Source of the DNA: Caryophanales bacterium | GTDB lineage: Bacteria > Bacillota > Bacilli > Alicyclobacillales > SLC66 | Direction of reading: 5' to 3' | DNA length: 7,567 nt | Assembly (NCBI GenBank): GCA_027341705.1 | Contig: DAIELO010000051.1 | Location: forward strand, 1-7,567 | Shown here: positions 1-6,063 of the stretch, in pieces | Position numbering within the stretch: position 1 is the stretch's first letter | Layout: the number at the start of each line of letters is the position of its first letter | Translations under genes and position numbers: made by a program | The notes under the pieces: model-generated | What the model saw: the letters and a program-made list of their open reading frames with translations, nothing else | Database searches by the model: none | Told to the model about the DNA's origin: nothing

Positions 1-448
1 TCATTCGCTCTGCGGCTGCATTAAAAAGTGTGATTCGACCATGACGATCGACTGCGACCATCCCATCGTAGGCAGCGTTTAACAGCATCTCCAACTCACT
101 TCGTGAGCGCCGCAGTTCACTGGTTAATCTGCCTTGTTGAAAAATCAGGTTTAAAATTACTTTTGCGACATCTCCAGCAATCAATGTAACACCTGGTTCT
201 TTTTTATCAGCGAGGTCAAGAAACACCTCTTTGCGCCCCGTGCTTTCTATAATGAAATCAAGATGCTCAGTAAAAAAATGGTGATAGTCAGTACTTGTGG
301 GAATGTGATGCATTCTTGCGTATTCGATACCAGGCGCTTCCGGCCTAATATCCACCATTCCCACGATCTGCACCTCTTTTTGCCGGCCTAATGCTTTGGC
401 AATCAGCAATCCACCGCGCCCTGCACCGACGATCAGCAAGCGCATCAT
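1..448 (-). CDS. BkdR-like sigma-54-type regulator, N-terminal part (runs off the left edge)
   Basis: The first 149 residues of a larger protein are visible; the gene continues beyond base 1. It opens with a Rossmann-like nucleotide-binding fold: a beta strand, then GAGRGG at residues 8-13, then VDIRPEAPG at 32-40. A charged helix follows at about 107-122. A PAS domain begins at about 122 with DGMVAVD and ITLFNAAAERM. In Bacillales this order (Rossmann-like, PAS, then AAA+ and helix-turn-helix) is typical of BkdR-type enhancer-binding proteins that activate sigma-54 promoters of branched-chain keto acid catabolism. The AAA+ and DNA-binding parts are outside the window, so a PAS sensor kinase is not excluded. 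The start is ATG at 448, with GGGAGG ten bases upstream; an adjacent in-frame ATG at 445 is the alternative. The divergent DUF2627 gene supports the BkdR reading, because yqzF lies beside bkdR in B. subtilis (from memory). Confidence 0.7.
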   Translation of the reverse strand, partial: MMRLLIVGAGRGGLLIAKALGRQKEVQIVGMVDIRPEAPGIEYARMHHIPTSTDYHHFFTEHLDFIIESTGRKEVFLDLADKKEPGVTLIAGDVAKVILNLIFQQGRLTSELRRSRSELEMLLNAAYDGMVAVDRHGRITLFNAAAERM

Positions 449-479
449 GATTTTTTTTCCTCCCTGTTTACAAAAAGGT

Positions 480-508
480 TTGTTCATCTCACCTGTTCAC
501 GCTATAGT
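480..508 (+). promoter_or_regulatory. Probable sigma-A promoter of the DUF2627 gene
   Basis: TTGTTC at 480-485 and TATAGT at 503-508 are separated by 17 bases and resemble the -35 and -10 boxes. Transcription would start near 515, leaving a leader of about 26 bases. The -10 box overlaps the perfect palindrome ATAGTACTAT (504-513), which could be a repressor site or chance. This is a sequence match only. Confidence 0.45.
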
Positions 509-540
509 ACTATCAGTAGGTATAAGAAAGGGTGGCCCCA

Positions 541-798
541 ATGAGAGGAGCAGCCTCGTGGCTCGTCCTAATTATCGTGTTTTTCATCGCTGGCGGCGGC
601 TTTAGCTTAATCCGCGTGGGCGTGATCAACCAAATGGCAGGCATGCCTGATCAGTGGTGGCGATTTGTGCTAGGCGCGTTGCTTGCCATCATCGGTACTG
701 CCTACCTTGGCGGATTTATTTACTATCGGGACAAAAAACATGGACGAATTAAGCGTCCAGATTTATTCCGAACTACCAATTCCAAAAAACAAGATTAG
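541..798 (+). CDS. DUF2627 (YqzF-like) two-helix membrane protein
   Basis: This 85-residue protein has two hydrophobic segments, at about 6-28 and 41-62. The second ends in GGFIYYRDKK (57-66), followed by a basic, hydrophilic tail. The pattern of a tryptophan-containing second helix ending in GGFI, two aromatic or histidine residues and RD(R/K)K is what I recall of DUF2627, typified by B. subtilis YqzF. Its function is unknown. ATG 541 was chosen because AAAGGG (527-532) sits eight bases upstream. An in-frame GTG at 532 would add three residues, but it overlaps that ribosome binding site. The gene diverges from the BkdR-like regulator. Its TAG stop overlaps the stop of the convergent moaB/mogA gene by four bases. 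Basic residues flanking both helices suggest an integral cytoplasmic-membrane protein. Confidence 0.75.
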   Translation: MRGAASWLVLIIVFFIAGGGFSLIRVGVINQMAGMPDQWWRFVLGALLAIIGTAYLGGFIYYRDKKHGRIKRPDLFRTTNSKKQD

Positions 799-1298
799 TA
801 GGTATGCGAGTCATCTTCTTGCACCAATAACTTTACCGCATGGGGCAACACATCCCAAATGCTTTCAAGGGATTCAACGGCCCCTTTCGGACTTCCCGGT
901 AAGTTGATGATTAACGATTTTCCCCTAGTGCCCGCATATGAGCGCGATAAAAGCGAATACCTTGTATGCGCGAGTCCATTTCGGCGCATCTCTTCACAGA
1001 GCCCAGGCACTTCTTTGTCAATGACCTTGCGCGTAGCTTCAGGCGTCACATCTCTAGGGGTGAGCCCTGTCCCGCCCGTCGTCACAATAAGTGGCACCCC
1101 TTGCTTGCAAAGCTGGAGCAACACCGCGATAATCTCTTCTTCCTCATCAGGTACAACTGCACGCGCGACCACTAATTGTCCTTTTTCATGGATAAAATCA
1201 GCTAGCTTTGGGCCTGAATTGTCTTCTCGCACACCCGCATATGACCTGTCACTAACTGTCACAATGGCTACTTGTAATTTCCTTGAATCTTCAGTCAT
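795..1298 (-). CDS. moaB: MoaB/MogA family molybdenum cofactor biosynthesis protein
   Basis: This 167-residue cytoplasmic protein is full length for the MogA/MoaB family. These enzymes bind molybdopterin and adenylylate it with ATP before molybdate insertion. Visible motifs are VSDRSYAGVREDNSGP (15-30, the N-terminal strand and loop), VTTGGTGLTPRDVTPEAT (residues 72-89, molybdopterin-binding GGTG loop) and INLPGSPKGA near 131-140. These cover the family's signature regions. The start is ATG 1298, with GAGGAG eight bases upstream. The gene is transcribed away from moaDE and moeB, which act in the same pathway, across a 115-bp region with a possible promoter in each direction. Bacillus usually calls this family moaB and E. 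coli has both moaB and mogA, so the exact symbol is uncertain while the family is not. The stop codon overlaps the convergent DUF2627 stop. Confidence 0.92.
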   Translation of the reverse strand: MTEDSRKLQVAIVTVSDRSYAGVREDNSGPKLADFIHEKGQLVVARAVVPDEEEEIIAVLLQLCKQGVPLIVTTGGTGLTPRDVTPEATRKVIDKEVPGLCEEMRRNGLAHTRYSLLSRSYAGTRGKSLIINLPGSPKGAVESLESIWDVLPHAVKLLVQEDDSHTY

Positions 1299-1333
1299 TC
1301 TACTTGCTCCTCATGATCGATCCTTTTATTCAA

Positions 1334-1362
1334 AGTGTAACGATAGTACGTGCTCCTCGCAA
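1334..1362 (-). promoter_or_regulatory. Possible sigma-A promoter of moaB/mogA
   Basis: On the minus strand, TTGCGA (1362-1357) and TACACT (1339-1334) are 17 bases apart; each matches the consensus at four of six positions. Transcription would start near 1327, about 29 bases before the start codon. It is placed back to back with the moaDE promoter. Confidence 0.35.
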
Positions 1363-1385
1363 ATAAATTTAACATCGGTTATAAT
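1357..1385 (+). promoter_or_regulatory. Possible promoter of moaDE-moeB
   Basis: A perfect TATAAT lies at 1380-1385, about 29 bases before the moaDE start. The hexamer 17 bases upstream is TCGCAA, a poor -35 box (three of six), and there is no TG extension. Such a promoter may need an activator. The same hexamer read on the other strand is the -35 candidate of the divergent gene. Confidence 0.4.
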
Positions 1386-1413
1386 TTTAAAAACTATAAA
1401 AGAGTGATGATGG

Positions 1414-2118
1414 ATGGAATTATCGATTTTGCTGTTTGCTGGTGCGGCAGAAGCAGCCGGTACGGATCGCGTGATACTAACGATCGAGAACCAAGAAACA
1501 TTAACTATTGCAAAAATTAAAGCAACATTGATGAAACAGTCGCTACCCCTTGCAGCAATTTTAGATCGCGCTTGGTTTGCAATCAATGATCAATACGCGG
1601 ATCTTGAGGCAACGGTTCGCGAAGGTGATCAGGTCGCTGTCATCCCTCCTGTTAGCGGCGGACAGAATGAAACATCCGCATGGCAAAAAACTGCGTTACA
1701 GCATGAGCCATTATCCATTGATGTGATGTATCAGGCGATGCTGCGTAAAGAAGCTGGCGCTGTGATTATTTTTTCTGGCATTGTGAGAGAGATCACGGGA
1801 GATTTGCAGACATTGTACTTAGAATACGAAGCTTACGAATCAATGGCTCTAGTAAAATTAGCCGAGTTAGTCGAAGATTGTGAAGCCAAATTTCCAGGCG
1901 TAGTGGTCGCCATTTGGCATCGTCTAGGGCATCTTGATCCTGCCGAATCTAGCGTGCTGATTGGCGTCTCCAGCCCTCACCGGGTTGCCGCATTTCAAGC
2001 AGGCCACTATGCCATTGACGAACTAAAACAACGCGTGCCAATTTGGAAAAAGGAATTTTTTCAAAACGGAGATGCAAAATGGGCAACTAACGAGCACTGG
2101 AATCCATCCCAACACTAG
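1414..2118 (+). CDS. moaDE: Fused molybdopterin synthase, MoaD (small) plus MoaE (large) subunits
   Basis: This 234-residue protein joins both subunits of molybdopterin synthase, which converts cyclic pyranopterin monophosphate to molybdopterin. Residues 1-83 form a MoaD ubiquitin-like domain ending in IPPVSGG, with the di-glycine at 82-83. About 15 linker residues follow. MoaE occupies roughly 99-225: GAVIIFSGIVRE (115-126), LEYEAYESMA (136-145), HR (189-190) and LKQRVPIWKKE (204-214). F120, R125, H189, R190, K205 and K212 line up in spacing with the E. coli MoaE active-site set F34, R39, H103, R104, K119 and K126. MoaD must end in a free Gly-Gly to carry sulfur, so the fusion probably needs cleavage, as reported for mycobacterial MoaX. 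The start is ATG 1414; its ribosome site (AAAGAGTGAT) is only moderate. moeB follows after 16 bases. Confidence 0.92.
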   Translation: MELSILLFAGAAEAAGTDRVILTIENQETLTIAKIKATLMKQSLPLAAILDRAWFAINDQYADLEATVREGDQVAVIPPVSGGQNETSAWQKTALQHEPLSIDVMYQAMLRKEAGAVIIFSGIVREITGDLQTLYLEYEAYESMALVKLAELVEDCEAKFPGVVVAIWHRLGHLDPAESSVLIGVSSPHRVAAFQAGHYAIDELKQRVPIWKKEFFQNGDAKWATNEHWNPSQH

Positions 2119-2134
2119 AAAGGATGTGTGCATC

Positions 2135-2908
2135 ATGACACCGGAAGAAAACCTTCGCTACAGTCGCCATTTTCTATTTCGCCACATTGGTCGCAAGGGC
2201 CAACAAAAGTTAGGGGAAGCGCACGTGGCCATTGTCGGCGCGGGTGCCATTGGCAGCATGATCGCCAATCACATGGCGCGATCAGGTGTTGGACAGATTC
2301 GCCTCATTGATGCGGATCAAGTGGAAATCAGCAACTTGCAACGTCAAGTGTTATACACAGAGGAAGATGCAGCCGTGCATCGAGACAAAGCGATAGCTGC
2401 CAAAATGCACTTGTCGGCGATTAACCACCATATCGAAGTCGACCCGCGCACGATCAGAATTAATGCGAACAATGCCGAGGAGCACCTGACTGGCGTTGAC
2501 TTGATTCTAGACGGCACCGATAATTTAGATACTCGGTTCATCATCAATGACGTGGCAATGAAGCACAACATTCCTTGGATCTATGCGGCAGCAGTAGGCA
2601 GTCGCGGCATGATGTTCCCTTTCATCCCAGGTCGCAGCCCTTGTTTTCACTGCATGTTTCCACCTTCGCAAGCCAATGAATCTGCGGAAACCTGTGATGC
2701 AGTAGGCGTCATCGCACCAGTCGTCGCTGTGGTAGCCTCACTTTCTGCAACGGAAGCATTAAAAATTTTATTAGGTGATCACGCGAATGTAGTCAGTCGT
2801 TTGCGGCATCTCGATTTGTGGAAAGGGGAATTTGCAGAACTACAATTAGGGGAACCGCGTAGCAATTGTCCAACCTGTGGGTTACATGAATATCCTTTTA
2901 TTGCGTAA
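2135..2908 (+). CDS. moeB: MoeB/ThiF-type sulfur-carrier adenylyltransferase
   Basis: This 257-residue E1-like enzyme adenylates the C-terminal glycine of a ubiquitin-like sulfur carrier, here most likely the MoaD part of the preceding gene. Visible are RYSRH (8-12), the nucleotide loop GAGAIG (35-40), LIDADQVEISNLQRQ (57-71) with the usual arginine, K85, and DGTDN (126-130) with the adenylation aspartate. Two zinc pairs are present, CFHC (170-173) and CPTC (245-248), as is ETCDAVGVI, whose C187 sits at the ThiF/MoeB catalytic-loop position. No rhodanese domain is attached. ATG 2135 was chosen because AAAGGA lies ten bases upstream and the N-terminus then begins at the usual place; an upstream in-frame ATG at 2072 would overlap moaDE. 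The gene is probably co-transcribed with moaDE. A role with ThiS is possible, since ThiF and MoeB are hard to separate by sequence alone. Confidence 0.88.
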   Translation: MTPEENLRYSRHFLFRHIGRKGQQKLGEAHVAIVGAGAIGSMIANHMARSGVGQIRLIDADQVEISNLQRQVLYTEEDAAVHRDKAIAAKMHLSAINHHIEVDPRTIRINANNAEEHLTGVDLILDGTDNLDTRFIINDVAMKHNIPWIYAAAVGSRGMMFPFIPGRSPCFHCMFPPSQANESAETCDAVGVIAPVVAVVASLSATEALKILLGDHANVVSRLRHLDLWKGEFAELQLGEPRSNCPTCGLHEYPFIA

Positions 2909-2925
2909 GCGTTTTCAAGTTTCTC

Positions 2926-2946
2926 AAAAGCAGGGGCTAACCCTGC
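2926..2946 (-). terminator. Hairpin terminator between moeB and the small unknown gene
   Basis: The stem GCAGGG (2930-2935) pairs with CCCTGC (2941-2946) around a five-base loop. Read on the minus strand it starts directly after the stop codon of the 59-residue gene and is followed by TTTT (2929-2926). Read on the plus strand it follows moeB and is trailed by a weaker T-rich run (CTATTTGTCTT), so it may work in both directions. Confidence 0.6.
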
Positions 2947-3126
2947 CTATTTGTCTTCCTCGTCCTCCATTTGCATGGGATGAATAGGAGATTTTTGGCC
3001 TGTTTTACGGTAGGACTCGGAAATGGCTAAAAACGGATCATCTGCCACGCGCACAGTCTTTCGCAAAAAATCCTCAGCCACACGTATTGTATTCGACTGC
3101 GTATATGGACTTTGCCTTTCGGCCAT
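2947..3126 (-). CDS. Small hydrophilic protein of unknown function (59 aa)
   Basis: I do not recognise this protein. It has 59 residues, no membrane segment and no cysteine. A basic middle is followed by a very acidic end (MEDEEDK). Residues 14-21 (IRVAEDFL) and 25-33 (VRVADDPFL) look like two copies of one short unit. ATG 3126 is preferred because AAGGGG lies eight bases upstream; an in-frame GTG at 3135 overlaps that site. A hairpin terminator begins right after the TAG stop, which supports a real, independently transcribed gene. It diverges from the spore-type GH18 gene, so a sporulation or envelope role is conceivable, but nothing in the sequence shows this. The promoter is unclear. Confidence 0.6.
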   Translation of the reverse strand: MAERQSPYTQSNTIRVAEDFLRKTVRVADDPFLAISESYRKTGQKSPIHPMQMEDEEDK

Positions 3127-3223
3127 GTGGCACACCCCTTATAAATGGATTATGGCCAGTTACGATCTTATTGTACTACGTCTAGGCCTCTTGTACTAGT
3201 ACTATAGTCCCTCTCAAAAAAAA

Positions 3224-3252
3224 TCATAGATTGCAAGATTCCCACATACATC
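3224..3252 (+). promoter_or_regulatory. Possible sigma-E (mother-cell sporulation) promoter of the GH18 gene
   Basis: TCATAGA (3224-3230) and CATACATC (3245-3252) are 14 bases apart. They resemble the Bacillus sigma-E -35 (KMATATT) and -10 (CATACANT) boxes at five of seven and seven of eight positions. Transcription would start near 3259, just ahead of the ribosome site AGGAGA (3276-3281). The fit with a spore-type glycosidase is suggestive, but no competing site was scored. Confidence 0.4.
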
Positions 3253-3289
3253 TAATACCCAGATGACCTAACCACAGGAGAATCAAAAG

Positions 3290-4489
3290 ATGAAAAATAG
3301 AAAAATTCCACAATCAGCTTTTCCAATTATGTTGATTGCCATCGTGACACTGTTTTTGTTGCGCGTTAGTGGTGGATCAATCTGGCCATTTGTGCCTGCC
3401 TCACTAAACCAAGCTGCAAAACTCTATTCTGTCCCATTTGAAATTATGTCACTCATGTCTAAAAATCCATCAGCGCCCACAAGTAACGCGACAAATCTCA
3501 CGATCACGCCTACTAGTAGATCAAAAAATCCTTTGATGCTAGGATGGATTCTTGATACGGGAGCTTCCGCTATCACTGGAGTCGTCAATCAAACGCCTGG
3601 TCTCAACGTGTTGTCCCCAAAATGGTTTCACGTCGATGGTCGCAACGGTGCGATCGCAGGAACGCCAGAACAAACGGTGATTGATCAGGCACACGCAAAA
3701 CACCTGCAAGTTTGGGCAGTGGTGGATAATGGATTTAACGGGACACTGAGTCATTCTATTTTACGTTACCAAGACCAGCAAGACATGCTAATCAAACACA
3801 TCGTCAAACTGTCCGTAGTGAATCACCTAAACGGAATTAATTTGGATTTCGAAGGACTCCTCCCCCAGGATCGCTGGAACTTTTCGCGCTTTGTCACGGT
3901 GCTAGCAAGTCAATTGCACGCCAATCACATCAAACTGTCGATTGATCTTCCTCCAGATTACGTCTCAGGTATCAACACGGGACCATATAATCATGTGGCG
4001 TTAGCCAAGGCCGCTGACTATATCATTTTGATGGGATACGACGAATATTGGTTGGGCGATCCCAATGCTGGCCCCACCGCTTCTTTGCCATGGGTACACC
4101 TTGCCGTCAATGATTTTTTGCAAACTGGAGTCCCTGCCAAAAAGTTAATCCTCGGTATCCCTTTTTATTCAGAAGACTGGACAATGAATAAGCAAGGCAA
4201 GGTGCTCTCAAGCGTCGCGCTATCCACCAGTGAAGCAAGTCAACTCGTGCAACAACTGCATTCACGTTTAGTCTGGAACGCAAAAGAAGGGGTGTATTTT
4301 ACGACGTATCAAAGTCATGGTAAATGGCATGAGATGTGGTTAGAAGATCACCGAACACTAATGCTTTTTGCAGAATTAGCGAGGAACGATCACTTAGCTG
4401 GCATCGCGACATGGTACTTAGGACTAGAAAGTCAATCGACCTGGCTATCTGTCCTGCACACCTTACACTCACCTACCATTAGTGATTAG
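3290..4489 (+). CDS. Membrane-anchored glycoside hydrolase family 18 protein, spore-germination type
   Basis: This 399-residue protein starts with a positively charged N-terminus and one hydrophobic segment (about 10-26), which reads as a signal anchor. A Ser/Thr/Asn-rich linker runs to about residue 80, followed by a GH18 TIM barrel. Landmarks are LGWILD near 84, VDNGF (145-149), NGINLDFE (181-188) with the expected catalytic E188 and assisting D186, MGYDEYW (248-254), LGIPFY (288-293) and GIATWYLGLE (371-380). Bacillales relatives (YaaH/SleL type) cleave N-acetylglucosamine linkages in spore cortex peptidoglycan. Those usually carry LysM repeats; none is seen here, and the anchor may replace them. 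The first residue of the catalytic motif, usually D, is N181. The start is ATG 3290, with AGGAGA eight bases upstream. The stop overlaps the convergent HAD gene. A general chitinase-like or cell-wall role is the alternative. Confidence 0.82.
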   Translation: MKNRKIPQSAFPIMLIAIVTLFLLRVSGGSIWPFVPASLNQAAKLYSVPFEIMSLMSKNPSAPTSNATNLTITPTSRSKNPLMLGWILDTGASAITGVVNQTPGLNVLSPKWFHVDGRNGAIAGTPEQTVIDQAHAKHLQVWAVVDNGFNGTLSHSILRYQDQQDMLIKHIVKLSVVNHLNGINLDFEGLLPQDRWNFSRFVTVLASQLHANHIKLSIDLPPDYVSGINTGPYNHVALAKAADYIILMGYDEYWLGDPNAGPTASLPWVHLAVNDFLQTGVPAKKLILGIPFYSEDWTMNKQGKVLSSVALSTSEASQLVQQLHSRLVWNAKEGVYFTTYQSHGKWHEMWLEDHRTLMLFAELARNDHLAGIATWYLGLESQSTWLSVLHTLHSPTISD

Positions 4490-5424
4490 AACAACGGCAC
4501 TAAGTGGAGCACATTCTCAACCACAGCGAATGGTTTGTGACCATGCGTGGCAAACGATGCAAGGGCTCCTACACCAATAAAATGAAATCCCGCGGCACTA
4601 GCTGCCAACTGATCAGAAACCGAATCGCCAATTACATATACTGCTTCCGGCAAATAATCTTGTGCCCTCAATAAGTAGGTATAAGGATGCGGTTTGGCTA
4701 GTGTAAAGGGAGCGATGCCCTGCTCATTTTCTGCTTTTCTGACATCATCAATGGTCACGATCTGCGTTTGTGCAAAATACGCCATCAGACCATGCACGGC
4801 AAACGGAATGAGTAGTTCCTGCAATGGTCTCCCTGTGCCAATCCCTAAGCGATATCCACGATGATGCAGCTGTTGCAACACGCTGATTAGCCGATCTACA
4901 TCTACCACGGTTTCATCGAATTGGATCATCCCGTCGCGCAAAAACGGAGTGTCAGGCCATGATCCTAAATGCACCTGTTGAAATACCTGATATACTTTTT
5001 GGAAAATATCTTGATCAAAAACGGCTACTTTATGTTCTAACGCTCGCAAATAATTTGTCCCAGTTCCTTTAACATCGACCAACATAGCGAATATGAACTG
5101 ATCTAAACCTGGCGCCAGCAACTGATCATCAGACAAGCCCCTCATCGCAAGTACGATTGCGTATGTTTTATCCCAATTGCTATTAAGTGCCCGATCTCGT
5201 AAAAAAGCCAGCAACGGATCAGTCAAAAACACACTTCGCAACAAGTCTACCTCGGCAAGCGATTGCGTGCTCGCACGCCGATCAAGTGGTGGAATAATAC
5301 CAAATTGCGTGCATTGCTGCTCGTAAAAATAAGCGCACGTCACGGCTAGCGTCCGGTAATAGCCTTGCTCTTTTAACAGCACCCCATCGACATCAAAGAG
5401 CAACAGTTTTTGCTCTTTACTCAT
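4486..5424 (-). CDS. HAD-superfamily hydrolase with a large cap insert
   Basis: This 312-residue protein carries all four HAD motifs: DVDGV (D11 nucleophile, D13), GIGTGRP with T197, LAKPHP with K244, and VIGDSVSDQ (D267, D271). It should be a magnesium-dependent phosphatase or phosphoryl-transfer enzyme in the cytoplasm. Motifs I and II are about 186 residues apart, much more than in small C1-capped members, so residues 25-180 probably form a large helical cap that sets an unusual substrate. ATG 5424 overlaps the TGA of the HisB-like gene as ATGA, and no good ribosome site is visible, which points to translational coupling; an upstream in-frame ATG at 5484 would lie inside that gene. The position after HisD-like and HisB-like genes invites the idea of a histidinol-phosphatase-like step, but that is inference. 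Its stop overlaps the convergent GH18 stop. Confidence 0.82.
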   Translation of the reverse strand: MSKEQKLLLFDVDGVLLKEQGYYRTLAVTCAYFYEQQCTQFGIIPPLDRRASTQSLAEVDLLRSVFLTDPLLAFLRDRALNSNWDKTYAIVLAMRGLSDDQLLAPGLDQFIFAMLVDVKGTGTNYLRALEHKVAVFDQDIFQKVYQVFQQVHLGSWPDTPFLRDGMIQFDETVVDVDRLISVLQQLHHRGYRLGIGTGRPLQELLIPFAVHGLMAYFAQTQIVTIDDVRKAENEQGIAPFTLAKPHPYTYLLRAQDYLPEAVYVIGDSVSDQLAASAAGFHFIGVGALASFATHGHKPFAVVENVLHLVPLF

Positions 5425-6059
5425 CGAATTTCTGTGCTCATGGTGATCGCTCCTGCCACGCCTGCCGTCATTTGTTGTCGCCATTCCCGCGGAGCGAGTG
5501 CTTCATATAATGCCATCCCAAACGCCCGAAAAGTCGCTTCCCAGATGTGATGCCCATGGCGCGATCTGCCTTTGATCAAATCAAGGTGCAACGTACAAGC
5601 GGCACCTTGTACAAAACCTTCAAAAAAAGCGATCAAGTCTTCGCTGTGCATCCCCTCGACCGCTTCAGAAAGCTCGACCGTACCTGGTTGCCAGTCCAAA
5701 TACGCACGATTTTCAAAAGATATGACCGCCCGTGTCAATGCCTCATCAATCGTACCGTACGCATAACCGTAGCCTACAAGCCCTAGCTCAACGTGCTGAT
5801 CAACATACTCTTTATACGCTCGCCCTAACGTGATGCCCACGTCTTCGGTCACCAAGTGAACTAAGTCAAAATGGTCGAGTACGACATCGATCGCAATATT
5901 AGTTTGACTTCGCCATTGCACATGTTCTAGCATATGGTTAAAAAAAGGCAATGGCGTGCGCAGCTTTTTCTTCGCTTCTGGGTCCCTTTGCTCTCGATCA
6001 AGCGAGATGGTGATCGTCGATTCACTAGTGGTCCTCGTCACTTTAATGTGCTTGTCCAT
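5421..6059 (-). CDS. HisB-family (imidazoleglycerol-phosphate dehydratase-like) protein with altered metal site
   Basis: This 212-residue protein has the fold signature of IGP dehydratase: PLPFFNHMLEH (36-46), TEDVGITLG (71-79), DEAL (105-108), TLHLDLIKG (156-164) and GHHIWEATFRAF (169-180). True HisB has two HHxxE motifs that bind two manganese ions. The second is intact (H170, H171, E174). The first reads HLVTED (68-73), so one histidine is leucine; the HxDxHH lead-in is lost too, and the LDHML aspartate is N41. The usual C-terminal PSTKG is missing. It may be a paralog acting on another substrate, or a weak or inactive dehydratase. The start is ATG 6059, four bases after the HisD-like stop, with GGGAG seven bases upstream. 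The last four bases overlap the HAD gene. Automatic pipelines would probably call it hisB; I withhold the symbol. Confidence 0.78.
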   Translation of the reverse strand: MDKHIKVTRTTSESTITISLDREQRDPEAKKKLRTPLPFFNHMLEHVQWRSQTNIAIDVVLDHFDLVHLVTEDVGITLGRAYKEYVDQHVELGLVGYGYAYGTIDEALTRAVISFENRAYLDWQPGTVELSEAVEGMHSEDLIAFFEGFVQGAACTLHLDLIKGRSRHGHHIWEATFRAFGMALYEALAPREWRQQMTAGVAGAITMSTEIR

Positions 6060-6063
6060 GTCC

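Noticed and set aside
859..1407. Plus-strand open frame of 182 codons opposite moaB/mogA
   Set aside because: It is a shadow of the moaB/mogA reading frame with low-complexity serine runs and no motif.
1299..1413. Molybdenum cofactor riboswitch ahead of moaDE
   Set aside because: The whole divergent gap is 115 bases and the predicted leader is about 22 bases, too short for that structured RNA.
3231..3258. Sigma-A promoter TTGCAA with TAATAC for the GH18 gene
   Set aside because: The -10 matches only three of six positions at 16-base spacing. The overlapping sigma-E-like boxes fit better.
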